From: Paguma larvata | Taxonomy: Eukaryota; Chordata; Mammalia; Carnivora; Viverridae | Length of the DNA stretch: 64,000 nt | Assembly (NCBI GenBank): GCA_030068075.1 | Contig: CM057826.1 | Coordinates: forward strand, 108,665,746-108,729,745 | Reading direction: 5' to 3' | Shown: piece after piece, positions 1 to 12,314 of the stretch | Layout of the letters: every line of letters begins with the position of its first letter | Numbering within the stretch: the stretch's first letter is position 1 | Made by a program: the position numbers and the translations under genes | The notes under the pieces: model-generated | Databases searched by the model: none | What the model saw: the letters and a program-made list of their open reading frames with translations, nothing else | Told to the model about the DNA's origin: nothing

Positions 1-262
1 GAACACTAAGTAGCAAAGTAAAAGATGATAAAGATGCCTAAAGGAAGATGATAGGGTTTGGGAGAGAAGAGAAGCAGACATACTGCTAAGGTACTTATAG
101 CACTAGTATTGTATTCAAGTATCATATGACAGAGCTTAAGAACGTGTACTTTTATGCCAGATTTACAGAATTCTGCTCCAACCTTATTAATTGTCTCATG
201 TATAAAATGAAAAATAGCTCCTGTCAGAGAATTACTGCAAAAATATTTAAAAATACCAGAAA

Positions 263-478
263 GCGGCCCTGGGTGGCTCAGTTGGTTAAGTGCCCGACTT
301 CAGCTCAGGTCATGATCTCGGAGTTTATGAGTTCGAGCCCCACATCGGGCTCTGAGTTGACAGCTCAGAGCCTGGAGCCAGCTTCGGATTCTGTCTCCCT
401 CTCTGTCTGCCCCTCCCCCACTAGTGGGCGTGCGCACACACTCTCTCTCTCTCAAAAATAAATAAAACATTAAAAATA
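263..478 (+). mobile_element. SINEC_Fc-type SINE
   Basis: tRNA-like head CCTGGGTGGCTCAGTTGG, CT-rich body and AAAAATAAATAAAA tail. In the GPBP1 intron, antisense to the gene. Confidence 0.93.
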
Positions 479-3400
479 TATATATCCAGAGAAGTCACAG
501 ACTATCTCCATTATAATACTTTCAATTAAATTTCAGTATTATATTAAACTGTAAGTAGATTTACAAGATTATGGAAAATGAGAAAAATTGTAAAAGAAAC
601 ATAGTACAGACTAATCTATGTCCTGTATAACTATGCTGAATAGACTACATAAATCTGCTCATTTAAGAACAAGTGCTCTTAAAAGCAATCATTACAATAA
701 AAGTAATGGAAAGGATGATGGCAGCACTAATTGCCCAAACTTTATTTGAGTCATTTATATTACAGCTCACCACTTGAATAACAAGGTCTGAAATGCACCA
801 GTCCACTTACATGCAAGTACTCTTTTGATAAATACAGAAGAGTATTTTAAGTGTATATTTTCTCTTATGATTTTCTTAATAAGGTTTTCTTCTCTATAGC
901 TTACTTCATCACAATATATAACACATGTAATACAAAAAATGTTTTAATCGACTATAGTAGTCAGTAATAGTTAACTTTGGCGGAGGGGGGAGGGAGGGCC
1001 AAAAGTTATATGTGGATTTTCGACCAAGGAGGTAAGAGGCATCAAGGCCCCCAATTTCTGCACTGTTCAAGGGTCAACTGTACTTATAAACATCGAAGTG
1101 TTCATCTGTTCAGATTCTCCCTATAAATTCTCTTGACATTAATCTTCCAAGTGCTCAAGCTGTTAGGTTCTAGCAGTATCCAATATCTCCTTCTATATTT
1201 TCTACATGTACATTGTCAACTGGTAAATTATATGAAAAAACCCAAACTGCTTTTAAAAGAGAAAATTTATGTACTGGTTAAAGAATTTAACGTTCATATT
1301 AAAAAACTTAGAAAGCAAGTGATCTCAGGGACTTCCTTCTGTAAATTACACATCCTTATTACTTCAAACTCAGATAAGTATTATCATTAAGCTTAAGTTA
1401 AAAAACACATGAAGGCAATATACTTAAGAGCAGATATTTAAATTCTTCATCCTCTTGTCTTTCACTACACTCCTCAAATAAGTGTCTTTCATACATTTTC
1501 TTATTCAGTCACTTATTAATGGTCAGAAAAGACTGCATACTACCAAGTGAGGTCAAAGTCCACCCTTTTCTGATGTCAAGTTACTGACTTGGTTTCATAC
1601 AAGAGACAATTTTAATGGGTGAACAAAAGAATATGGCCAAATGAAGGGCGAATTAAAGTTTTCACACTAATTTCACACTAATTTGAAGAAGAAACTTAGT
1701 CACATAAAACAAAATAATACACAATATCAAACCCAAACCTCAGCAATAAAAACAAATTCCTATTGTGAACACTAATTTTAATGCAAAAAATTAAATGTTT
1801 CTGATTTAAAGAAATTGAGGTGGTTTGAATCATTTTGGTTTTCGATTTTTTTAATGTACAAGTCTGTTTTGTTTTATAGTAGTAGGAACTTCAAACAAAT
1901 GAGTTTCACTAACTTATCAGGCCAATAATTTAGGCCAACAGTAGGAGTATGGTGTTTTTTCCTTACTGAGGGGCCCTACTTCACTCCTACTTCTACGAGA
2001 ACTTACACGATGAACAAATAATACTTCTAACTCTGACCCAGTAAAATTTACTTCTGTCAAGCTGTCTGATCAAACTCTGTTTTCTCTTCTCAACCTTTAA
2101 CGTATGTTGCATTACCTTTTTCTTCTTGTTCTAAGTTTTAAAACTATTCTCCTTAAGACACTGAAGGAAAGTGGAGTCATTTCCATGTATAAACTACCAA
2201 CAGATCCTTTTACAAAGAAATTCGATGGATTATTCCTTTCTCTTAATTCAACTTACAAAGTTCCTTTAAAAAATAAAATTCACTGGCTTTCATCATGATC
2301 TATTTCACTTACTGCAAACATACATGTCACTCAATGTGTATGCTTTTGGCTACTATCATTGGAATTCTCTAGAAAATAACTCATCTCTAAGAAATAATCA
2401 CCAATTTGCTTTTAGAAAGCCAAGCAAATAAAATTCTTTAAAATAAATATTGATGCTCTTAATTATTATCAAATATGAGCAAAAATGAAGAAAGCTCATC
2501 AACTTATCAAAGAAAAGACACAAAAATAAATGCTGTTTAAACAATACTATGCTTAAGTTAATTACTATGAGTGAAATTTTTCATTATTTAGTTATCTTAA
2601 GAACTAAATGTCAGACTGCACCAATAACACATTGCAGACATAATTCATTAACACAAAAACAGCCAGGAGTACTTCTGAAAACACACAAATCAACAGTTAC
2701 TAATTATGTATCAAATGGTATGCAAATACATACACATCATTTTTTTCTCTTTCTCACCTCCCAAATAAATCAGTCACACAACTGAGTATTTTAAAATTGT
2801 CACAGGCACACTCGAGTACCTTTAATTTTTGGTTTTAAAGTATTACGGACATAGAGATAGATTTAGTAAGCATTAATCTTGGGCACCCAATAACAGTCAT
2901 CCTGATTAAGATCAAAAAAAAAAGTCAGATACGAGCTGCAGGAAGGTGTTTTCAAAAAAGCTAAATAAGATCTAAGTAGAATGAAACTTATGTAACTATA
3001 TTTTAAACAGTTTAATTACTTTCCCTCAAGATATTTTTTTTAATTGGGATATTTTGTTTAGATTCTTGCAATTTCTGATCTACAAAAGGACAGTTTTAGG
3101 GACAAACTGGTTTGTTTTTTTAATACATATTACATTCCCATTATTAAATCTTTACTTACCTGAAAGGAAGTAGCACTAGAAAAGTTCTATTGAAGTCTTT
3201 CCTAAAATTCTCTCATGTCTTCCTCAGGAACATTGCTATTTTAAATATTGCAATGGGGAAAATAATATTTGGGAACCCAGGGGGGGAAAGTGAGAAAGGA
3301 ATAGTGAAGCGTAATACAATGAAAACTTCATTGTATTCCTATGGGAAGTACTGGGAATTTAACAGTTAATCAAGCCACAATTAACCATTTTCTTTTGTCT

Positions 3401-3930
3401 AATGCAAACACACTTCTTAGTTTACCTAAGGCACAGTACATCTTCCTTTTAAACATCTTTTCAACTAGTGCTCAAAATCCTTAGACCAACCCTGAAACAG
3501 TAGAACCAAAATCTTTATATTAATACATTTTATTCTCAATATTTTCAAAGATGTATTTGCCTTTAAATCATTTCTAAAATTATTAAATTAACCAAGGATC
3601 AGTACCAATAGTATCTATAGGTAGTTTTATATGACAAACGCTCACTGACATTGATTTTTTATTTACTTTCATTCTAATCAAATCCAAATTATTCCTAATT
3701 TCTTAGAGACTCTATTTAACACCTTCCAGGTGGTTCTATATTCTTATGCAATCAGCTGTTCCCAGAAAAACTGAATAATAAGGAAACATACCTAAGAGAG
3801 GAGCTTGGGAGATTTTTTTGGTTGGGTATGTGTGTGTCTGGGCGTGTAGGCCTGGGGAGAGTGGTAGAAATACTAATTTGCAATACAGAAAAAACAATGC
3901 CATTCACATGGTTCTAACAAAAGTGTCTGA

Positions 3931-3949
3931 CCACCCCCACCCCCACCCT
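3931..3949 (-). other. Possible intronic G-quadruplex
   Basis: Plus strand CCACCCCCACCCCCACCCT, so the GPBP1 pre-mRNA would carry four closely spaced G-runs separated by single U bases. Folding is predicted only. Confidence 0.45.
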
Positions 3950-4911
3950 CAAAAAGCCCTTAAATAAATCGGGAGATCAAAAGAAAACAAAGTAATTCCC
4001 CAGAGTTATCACCCATAAATACAATTAAAGAACAGCACAGGAAGTGGCAAAGTTTAAAATAATGCCTTTATCATTAGGACTAGTATGCTGTCACAAGCCA
4101 CAATCCTTTTATTTTGTTGATAAGTTGATAATTTTCAACAGGAAAATACAAATGAACATGTGTAAAAGTTCCAAAGTGGATTCACCGCCTTTGAATTTGG
4201 CATCAAATAATTAAATTTACTTTTCAGGTATCAAATCTTCATATTTAAAATTTTTTCCATTATTTTAAACTTCACTTGAATCTTTAAAAAGCTGTCTGAT
4301 TTGTACTATGAGTGCGCTTTAATCTTCTGTAAGATGCTAACAAATTAAACTCAGCAGTTTTAAAGAAAAGGGAGTTATTACCAAAAACATGTCATTAAGC
4401 TTTGACAATCAAAAAGACAAATAATTTCCATAGATTAGTTCCACAGGCAAATTTATACAAATATTTCATACTCTCTATGTATAACCATTTTCGTAAGTAA
4501 AAAGATTAATTTTATGTCACACTATGATTAGAAGCTCTTATCTTTCCAGTTTAAGTTTTCAACTGTGAAAAACTAAAAATTAATTTAAACTAAGTTTTTT
4601 GTTTCCTTAAGATCATCAGGCTGCTCTTGAAACAAAGTTGATTCATTACATTAACTTACAACCATAAAAAAAAAACTGATTATAATTAAATGGTACTAAT
4701 ATGTGCAAGTCAAGTAGTTCAAATTCAACTCTCCTTCTATCCTCAATATCTTTTTAAAAGATAAGTGCTACCGTTTTGTGTAGCTGAGCACTCAAAAACA
4801 TATTTATAAGAATAAGTTTAATTCTAGCCTACTCTTTATTTTTTTAAAAACACAAAAAAGTGAACATATAAACATTTTATACCCCTCGAAGTTAGATTAA
4901 AAATTACTTAC

Positions 4912-4978
4912 CCCATACACCTGCAGCTAATGATTTATTCTGATTTGGTTCTCTTTCATATTCAGGATTTAAAGATGG
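4912..4978 (-). CDS. GPBP1: GPBP1 coding exon, residues 138-159 plus first base of codon 160
   Basis: 67 nt, between acceptor TTTTAG and a perfect donor GTAAGT. It reads PSLNPEYEREPNQNKSLAAG then VW and a final G (phase 1). It joins in frame to the preceding exon's EAEDF to give EDFPSLNPEYE, a run conserved in vasculin as I recall it. At 67 nt it is small, and skipping it would shift the frame. No further coding exon is visible between it and the left edge of the window, so the remaining roughly two thirds of the protein (the human protein is about 473 residues, from memory) lies outside. Confidence 0.93.
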
Positions 4979-5846
4979 CTAAAAGAAATTGGAATAAAAA
5001 TAAATGTTCATAGTGCTCACATTTTTTAAAAATAAACCTTTTAAAAGTAATCTCAAAACCATACTGATAAAAACACTGATATGATACAATGACCTCTTAA
5101 CTATTAGAGACTATTCCTAAAACCTCACTAGTTTACTCTGCTAACCATCAAAATGGTTACTATCTATACTCACTTCTACTAGAGGAAAAACAAGGAAATG
5201 GTTTTTAAATATTCTTATCCTCAACTATTTGAGGAGATAGCGTGGATGTAAAAAAAAGAGCAAAGCTAACAAAATTATGTGGTCTTTGCATCAACGGGTA
5301 AAAATCAGTCTTTCTTAGCATAAGGTCAAGAGCAAGGAAAAGAAAAATCAGACTACTCCCCAGTGGGGATTAGGTTTTCACTGCTGGATGCTTTAAACAC
5401 ACTCATTCTCAAAGCAAGGTACAAATTTTTATGTCAACAAGGATTCACTGGATGTTAAAAAGAAAACTGATTTCAGCACTGAATGTGTACTCTACACCTA
5501 ATTTTAGAATCCTAAATTTCCAGATATTTTTCTATATTACCTAGCAACAATTCCTCCCTTAAAGAAGGTATTTAACACATGTTGGATAAAATGAATCCTG
5601 ACATACTTTACTTACCAACAAAAGTAGACTGCTTATACTCTACTGACATAGAGTACACATGCATACTAGTATGATTCCTTGATATAAACTAAATAGGACT
5701 GAGAAGACTTTCATGGAGGCTATAAGTGCTTTCTAAAAAATACAGTATTAGAAATTACATTATAGGCCTGTCTCCAGGGCTAGGATCACGATCTTGCAAG
5801 TGATCAGCAACAGCTAACAAGGCTGTTTTAATAAGTTAAAGAAACA

Positions 5847-5870
5847 AACAACAACAACAACAACAACAAA
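5847..5870 (+). repeat. (CAA)n microsatellite
   Basis: About seven CAA units in tandem after AAACAAA. Confidence 0.85.
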
Positions 5871-5884
5871 AATTCTCTTAACTA

Positions 5885-6480
5885 ATCACAGCTACCCAGT
5901 TCAAGCCAAGCCATCACTTTCTCCTGAACTACTACTGCTATCTACTAACTGGTCTTCCTGTGCTCACAGTCATGCATTCAAGATCAAACAACTAAAGTAC
6001 TCTTCTAAAATATTAAAATCACATCAAAGGACTTTCCTCCAAAGGTGCTTCCTCCCACTGCACCTGTAATTAAACTGAAAGTCTTTACCTGCCAAGGTCC
6101 TACTCAATCAAAACCCTTTGCTGCCTCTCTAACCTGATTTAATAGTCACTTTACCCATGCTGACCTTTTACTCCTTAAACATTACAAGCTTGCTCCCAAC
6201 CTTAAGCCCTCTTCCTTCCAGTAGTAATAAAGCTCATTCCTTACCAGCCAGGCCCTGGGTTAAATGTCACCTCCCTAGAGAAACGTCTCCTGAACTCCCT
6301 TAGAGGCCACCCCATCACTTTTTACCTAAATTCTCTGCAAAATACTAACTACTTTTTCTTTTTATGTTGTGAATACATCTAATAGAAACTCAATGAAAAT
6401 AAGGACTTTGCTATCTTGTTTCACCTTTCAAAACAGCCAGACTCTATATAGAGCCACTCAAATATATATTGAATGAACAT
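5885..6480 (+). repeat. L2-like LINE remnant
   Basis: Diverged match to the L2 3' region: GTTAAATGTCACCTCC then AGAAACGTCTCCTGAACTCC, ending near TATTGAATGAACAT. Pattern recognised by eye. Confidence 0.55.
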
Positions 6481-6643
6481 ATATAAATTAATAAATTACT
6501 GGGGATGAACCACAAAAAAAATACGAGATCAGTAAGACCGTACACCAGATCAATTTTTCATGCAATAGAGAAGTAGTCTTAATTACCTAGGCACATAGTG
6601 AGATTTAAAAATAAAGAAGAATTAAGAAAATTCTGTTTGTAAG

Positions 6644-6792
6644 GCACTTGGGTGGCTCAGTCAGTTAAGCATCTGACTTCAGCTCAGGTCATGATCTCAC
6701 AGTTCATGAGTTCCAGTCCCGTAGGAGGTGAGCATGAGCCCCACTTCAGATGAGCGCCACTGCTTTCTCCCCATCCCCACATCTCTCATGGA
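6644..6792 (+). mobile_element. SINEC_Fc-type SINE with an altered 3' half
   Basis: Head GGCACTTGGGTGGCTCAGTC. The body lacks the usual CT-rich end and passes into a G-rich purine array. TSD AGAAAATTCTGTTTGTAA at 6625-6642 recurs at 6935-6953 (one extra T), so the array belongs to the same insertion. Confidence 0.88.
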
Positions 6793-6935
6793 CTGACAGA
6801 AGGAATGAGGGAGGGGGAGGGGGAAGGGGTGGGGGAGGGGAGGAATAGGGAGAGGGGGAGAGAGGGGGAGAGGGGGAGAGGGGGAGAGGGGGAGAGGGAG
6901 AAGGAAGGAAAGAAGGAAGGGAGGGAGGGAGGGAA
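6793..6935 (+). repeat. GGGAGA/GGAA purine microsatellite within a SINE insertion
   Basis: (GGGGGAGA)n, then AAGG and GGGA units, lying inside the TSDs of the SINE just upstream. It gives a spurious Arg/Glu/Gly ORF. Confidence 0.85.
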
Positions 6936-7107
6936 GAAAATTTCTGTTTGTAACGAGTTCATATTTGTTTTTAAGAATGGAGTTAACTTTTCTAATTGTA
7001 CTTGACCTAAGCTAACAATTAGTTTGCTTCCCTGACCACTAAGAAACTTGAATAAAGTAGCTGAAAGACAAGGAGAACTATCCTAGAATTAAGAGTAATA
7101 TATGAAT

Positions 7108-7345
7108 GGGGCATCTGGGTAACTGAGCCAGTTAAGCGTGTTACTTCAACTCAGGTCTGATCTCACCATTCATGAGTTTGAGCCCTTCATTGGGCTGTGT
7201 GCTGACAACTCAGAGACTAGAACCTGCTTCAGATTCTGTGTCTCCCTCACTCTCTGCACCTCCCCCAACAACGCTCTGTGTGTGTTTCTCTCTTTCAAAA
7301 CTAAATAAAAATTTAAGAAAAACTTTATTAAAAAAAAAAGGTACT
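7108..7345 (+). mobile_element. SINEC_Fc-type SINE, diverged
   Basis: GGGGCATCTGGGTAACTGAG head, tail AAATAAAAATTTAAG. TSD about AGTAATATATGAAT before and GGTACTATATGAAT after. Confidence 0.88.
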
Positions 7346-7760
7346 ATATGAATAATCAATTGTTACTTAAAAGACAGTCTAAATAAAATGTACTGGTAAA
7401 ATAGTCCTTCCAAAAGCTTAAAAGCTTTTCAGAGATGCACTTGGAAAAAAGTCAGCAAGGTCGGCCACTGTTTCTAACAGAAACTGTTCAAATTTAAGAA
7501 AATAAATGACACAAATTTATCAAAAGTTTCTAAAAGATCATATGATGACACAAGAATAAGTAGGAGGAGGAAGCTGAATTGAGGGAGCGAAGAATTAAAC
7601 AAAGAGCCTCATAAAAGGTTAAAGATTAAAAATAACTGAACCTACCAAGTGTGATTTCTATAGATATGAACCACAGTGACAAAATCTCTTAAGAATGCCT
7701 TGATGCTAAAATGGGGCACTTTCGGAAACCTCATTTGTATCAAAGTTACAAGAAACTTAC

Positions 7761-7984
7761 AAAATCCTCAGCCTCAAACTGTTTGCGTTCTCTTTTGTCT
7801 TCTTTCCTCCCCGTTTCATTATCAGGTATGCTGTTTTCATGTAGTCCTTGGCTTTTCCCAGAATGGAAAATACTGCTACGAGAACGGGAACTTCCACCAT
7901 GGTATCCCCCTCGATGATTTATATTTTCAGTACCATTTCTTCCATGCATCCGCCATCCATTTTTTTCTTTCCTTCCAAAGTTAC
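7761..7984 (-). CDS. GPBP1: GPBP1 coding exon, end of codon 63 through residue 137
   Basis: 224 nt. It completes a split glycine codon (G|GT) and then encodes 74 residues: NFGRKEKNGWRMHGRNGTEN, a glycine/arginine/serine stretch (HRGGYHGGSSRSRSS), then GKSQGLHEN, and a charged end DNETGRKEDKRERKQFEAED plus F. The acceptor is AATAAG with a poor pyrimidine tract. The donor is a strong GTAAGT (7755-7760 on the plus strand). The exon ends in phase 0. The low-complexity basic RGG/RS-like part fits a disordered nucleic-acid-associated region; that is inference. This exon gives the clearest match to vasculin in the window. Confidence 0.95.
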
Positions 7985-8113
7985 CTTATTTAATAATGGT
8001 AAAGTAATATAAATTCAAAGATCGTCTGGTTAAACACTAAATCACATTCAAAACATTCTTAAAAGAACATGAAGAAAATCATCCTTAATCTTTCATTTCT
8101 TAGCAAATTTTAC
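7985..8113 (-). other. GPBP1 intron, 129 bp
   Basis: Very short intron between two well-supported coding exons, free of repeats. Donor GTAAAA, acceptor AATAAG with a weak pyrimidine tract. Confidence 0.9.
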
Positions 8114-8237
8114 CTCCATTAGGACGTCCAATACCAGAATCAAAGCCATCTGAAGAGTTGTGTCGTCGACGATTCACATCGTAACGATTTTCTGTCCATG
8201 AAAAATTTTCAGAATGCTTCTCAAAACTTAGTGATGA
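8114..8237 (-). CDS. GPBP1: GPBP1 coding exon, residues 22-62 plus first base of codon 63
   Basis: 124 nt, read on the minus strand from acceptor TTTCAG (8238-8239 is its AG) to donor GTAAAA. It enters in phase 0 with SSLSFEKHSENF and continues WTENRYDVNRRRHNSSDGFD to IGRPNG plus one base. The content is basic and polar with an RRRH patch and serines, matching the vasculin N-terminal region as I remember it. It is separated from the upstream coding exon by a 13.96 kb intron and from the next one by only 129 bp. Skipping it alone would shift the frame, because 124 is not a multiple of three. Confidence 0.93.
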
Positions 8238-8720
8238 CTGAAACAAATCATAAACACACACATGAACATACACATAAAACCTAAAATATGACTTTAAAAA
8301 TTAATAATAATCTGTTCTAAATTATTTCCAAGAATTCTAAATGGTTAAGAACATTCTGTATTTACGTTTCATGTTATTTGGTAACTAGTAACTTATAAGA
8401 TGGGATTCCACTGTTAGTCTATTTTCATTGTCTAACGGAAACTATTTGAAAGAGCTTAACAACCACATCTACTTACCCAAAACTTTAAAAGTAAAATACC
8501 ACTGTAAGGAAAACAAGGCAAAACACAGTGCACTTCTCTTATATAACAAAATGCGACATTCTGTATCATACATTGATTGATTTAAACAGCTCAAGATTTT
8601 CAACATCGGAAAGTTATGGCGAATGAATCTCAAATTGTATTTTAAGTTCTCCAGATTTATTTCCAAACTTCTTTTCCCCAAAACAAACGTTTTTTAAAAA
8701 TTATCTAAATAACGTATAGA

Positions 8721-8840
8721 GGCACCTGACTGGCTCAGTCGGTGGATCATGCAACTCTGAATCTGGGGGTTGTGAGTTCGAGCCCCACAGTGGTTACATG
8801 TAAGGATTACTTATAACTAAAATCTAAAAAAAATATATAA
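8721..8840 (+). mobile_element. Older short CAN-SINE
   Basis: GAGGCACCTGACTGGCTCAG head, then GGGGGTTGTGAGTTCGAGCC and TTACTTATAACTAAAATCTA. Lacks the CT-rich body, as in older tRNA-Lys SINEs of carnivores. Confidence 0.8.
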
Positions 8841-9392
8841 TTTATAAACTATTTTTAAAAATTAGGAATCTATAAAAACCATAAAAAGTCACACCTGTTT
8901 TTAAAAGTTGATATTCTTTCCCAGGATTAACCATTAATCTGATAAAAACAAAATCAAAACTTCAAACCTTTTTTTTAAATGCCCTGACCATTTCTCTGGG
9001 TTGGACTTATATTACAACTATCTCCAGGACAATGAGCAGAGTACCTCAGTTGCAATGTAAACCACTGCACATACTGGGTCATTCTCTGGGCCCTCCACAT
9101 TGCTACTGTGGGACTTACTGGTGTCACATTCCCCTACTGCCCTAGCCTCATCTTGATGCTACTTATTGTGCCAAGAAAGATAGTCCATGATCATTTCAAG
9201 TCTTCAGGCAGCATCCATGGAACAGTAACAGGCTACCATGCTAGGCCTACAAGTATGGTAAAAACACAAACCCTTCGGAGACCCTAAAAGTTTTGGTGGA
9301 TGAGTCTACAATGCTTAACAGAGTTAAAATTTTCTGAAAAAAATTAAGACAAGGGCCTCCAGGCGAGATTAAGGGAAGAAAAGACTCTCAAG

Positions 9393-9590
9393 GGTGCGTC
9401 TGGGTGGCTCAGTCGGTTAAGGACCTGACTTCACTCAGGTCATGATCTTGCGGCTTTTGAGTTTGAGCCCCACATCGGACTCTGTGCTGACAGCTCAAAG
9501 CCAGGAGCCTGCTTTGGATTCTGTGTCTCCCTCTCTCTCTGACCCTCCCCCACTCATGCACTAAAAAATAAAAATAAATAAAATTAAAAA
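9393..9590 (+). mobile_element. SINEC_Fc-type SINE
   Basis: Near-complete copy with A-rich tail. TSD AAGACTCTCAAG (9381-9392) and AAGACGCTCAAG (9589-9600). Confidence 0.92.
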
Positions 9591-9599
9591 GACGCTCAA

Positions 9600-12130
9600 G
9601 ATTCTGGCAACAACTATTATCCAAGTGATGGGTGGAAGTAAACATCCCTCAAGTTTAACAGCCAAGTGACAAGGAGTAGAATTGAAACAAGGTACCCAAA
9701 CAGTGCCTTAATTGTTGTTATTCTCCCAGGAGTGGTAGATCAAAGAGATTTTTTTATTATGACTATGTGGTCCCAAGTGAAAGGCAATATTGCTGGTGCT
9801 GCTGAGCCAAAGCAACTCCAAATTGAAATAAATGGTGTCAAAAATAAGGAAAAATACAGTTTTAGAAATACAACAACACTACTACCTTCTTGAAAACAAA
9901 GTAAATGCAGAGCCTAGCTTACTGGAGTTGAAGTGTTCTGTGCCCTCTGAACTCCCTGATCCCTCTCCTTCCCCACTACATCAACCTCAGCAGCTTTAAA
10001 GAGAATGTCAAGTAGAATGATATTTAAGGAAAGTGACAAAATTCTATACTTCTGCTAGACAAAGATGCTCAAGTCACCATCTACTCACTCCCATGAAGAG
10101 CAACACAGTACTAAACATAGGGGTGGCTAAAAATACGGAGGAATGAGAGGCAAAGCCAAGTCACTGTGGTGCATGGGGGAATGGGGGAAGAAATCACCCA
10201 CACTGGGTGTCTGATGAAGCCAAAAGGTACACAAGAGAAGAGGCAACATCAACCCCTGGGTTAAGGAATCAGAAGAGAAACAAAAGACCTACAACCCAGA
10301 GAAACAAAAAGCATACAAGTCGCCCATGCAATGCCCAAAGGAGTGTTTTTCTCCTCAACCCTGTACTTTCCCTCATTCAAAGATGAAGAAATCATTTCCT
10401 GAAAGCTTAGACTGTAACCCTGAAGTGCATGTACAAAACTTCTTCATCAGTGTCACTGTAGTAAGAAAAGATGCCCCTATAACCCAATTTGACTGATTTT
10501 GGACTTTGGAGAAAATTCAGCAGTAGGAAAGAGAAATAAAAGTGATCTTGCAAGTGGAGCCTTTAGGCCAATTCAATCTACTGTTGTTTGTTGTGTTTTA
10601 ACTTGGTACTAATGTTACATGCTTATAATGAAAATACTCAAGATTCTTCCATTCAGAGATACCACAAGATGACAGATGATTTCTGTCCCCTTTCAGATTA
10701 TCTAGCAGAAACACTATATAGCCTCCCAAAAGAAAAGAAAAAAAAGTCAGAGATAGAGTTGAAGATCTGATGAGTAGTGAAATATTCAGAGAGGCTATCT
10801 TCCCAGTACAGAAGTGCCATGTGCGTGACATGTACATCCATTTTTTAAAGGGAATAGGGCCACTGCCCTACTGCTGAGATCTTAAAGTGAACAACTCAAA
10901 CAAAAACAAAAAAGGAGCCCATTAGAGCTCTCAACCAAATGAAAAGTAGTTGAGCATGCAGCTGACCTGGCCACTGGGACATTTGTTTTGCACAGAAAAG
11001 TGGCCAACTATCCTTTAGGGTACACCTTATTCCTCTCCCTGCCACCTTAACAAGCTCCCGGTTCTGTAAGGCTCTCAAATCATAGTTCCCTAAATGCCTG
11101 AGTCTGCTTCAACTAGGTTAAGAGGGTACAGTCTCCACTGGGTGGCAGCAGCCACCTAGCCTCAACAACTCTGGAAAATCAAATGGATTAAGTTAGTCAC
11201 AAAGAGCTAAAATGAAAATGTAGGACCCTGGCCTTAGATAAGTCTTAAAAACTAAACATTTTCTATTATTTTTCTGCCTCTTGGACTGTTGCCAATGTCC
11301 AAGTCATCTGGCCAGTCACCTCAAAGACTAGAGACTGGCAGATTAAAGGGAATTCTTTGCAGTCACAAACCGAAACTGCAGCTGATGTGACAATCTTAAT
11401 CACTCAAATGCTCACAGTAAGACATACTTGCATAAAGAACTAAAATCAGAATACTGCTTAAGTCTGTAGCATGCTACCTAGATCCATCACCACATCAGAC
11501 ATGTAACCATCCACTACCGTAGACTGGTTACAAAATAAACGCTTTTCCTTTCTGATGTAGAAGCCATTCTGCATGCTAGCCTGACACTCCTTGCCAACAG
11601 TTGGCACACTTCTCTGGCTGCAAAGGAGGCTACGTTACACAAGAGGAACTGCATCAAACCTCTGATCACTTCTTGGAATCTATGGTATTTCATCACTGTT
11701 CAAATTTTTTCAGGTTATAGTGCTACTGTTGCAATGTGACTGGCTAACTCTAGCTCTGGACATGCTATTGTGACCCTTGAAATTAATCCATGTCATGTTT
11801 TTGGTATTCCGGGCCACTAACCTTTCAGTAATAGTACATCTTCTGTCATAAAGTTCACCCTGCAATGGGTCAATATTCAAGTACTAAATGGACACTCTAC
11901 AACCCCTACTGTCCACAGGCATCCAGTATCGTCAACCAATACAGACTCAACTCAGAACAATCTATAACTCTACATTCCTCATTTCACACACCCTGATGAG
12001 ACACTCTGGTCAATGAATGCAGCACACCCAAAACGCGATCAGTTCTTCTTAGACATTTCCTAGGTAGTATTTATGATTTTTAAAAATGAAGAGTTACGAG
12101 ATACTAGAGACCTATTTTTAAAGTATCAGG
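9600..12130. other. Unassigned intronic stretch
   Basis: About 2.5 kb without SINEs and somewhat less AT-rich than its surroundings. No gene recognised; only short open frames. It may be a degenerate old transposable element, but I could not assign a family. Confidence 0.4.
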
Positions 12131-12134
12131 AATC

Positions 12135-12310
12135 TGGGGGCATCTGGTTGGCTCAATCAGTTGAGCATCTGACTCCTGCTTTTGGCTCGGGTCATGATAT
12201 CACAGGTTCGTGGGATCGAGTCCCACATCAGGCTCTATACTGACAGTGTGAAGGCTATTGAAATTCTCTCTCTCTCAAAAACAAATAAAATAAGCTTTAA
12301 ATAATAAAAT
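12135..12310 (+). mobile_element. SINEC-type SINE, shortened body
   Basis: GGGGGCATCTGGTTGGCTCA head, CTCTCTCTCTCAAAAACAAA end. Possible TSD near AGTATCAGGA / ATACCAGGA. Confidence 0.88.
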
Positions 12311-12314
12311 ACCA

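Larger units (their letters stand above)
1..4911 (-). other. GPBP1 intron (continues left of the window)
   Basis: AT-rich sequence with no exon found. It holds one SINE at 263-478. 479-4911 is otherwise mostly unique-looking, with no gene seen. A C-rich run at 3931-3949 would be G-rich in the pre-mRNA. Confidence 0.8.
4979..7760 (-). other. GPBP1 intron, 2.8 kb
   Basis: Contains a CAA microsatellite, an L2 remnant, and two SINE insertions, one with a purine microsatellite tail. 4979-5840 shows nothing recognisable. Confidence 0.85.

Noticed and set aside
7676..7993. 105-codon plus-strand ORF
   Set aside because: Shadow of the GPBP1 exon on the opposite strand.
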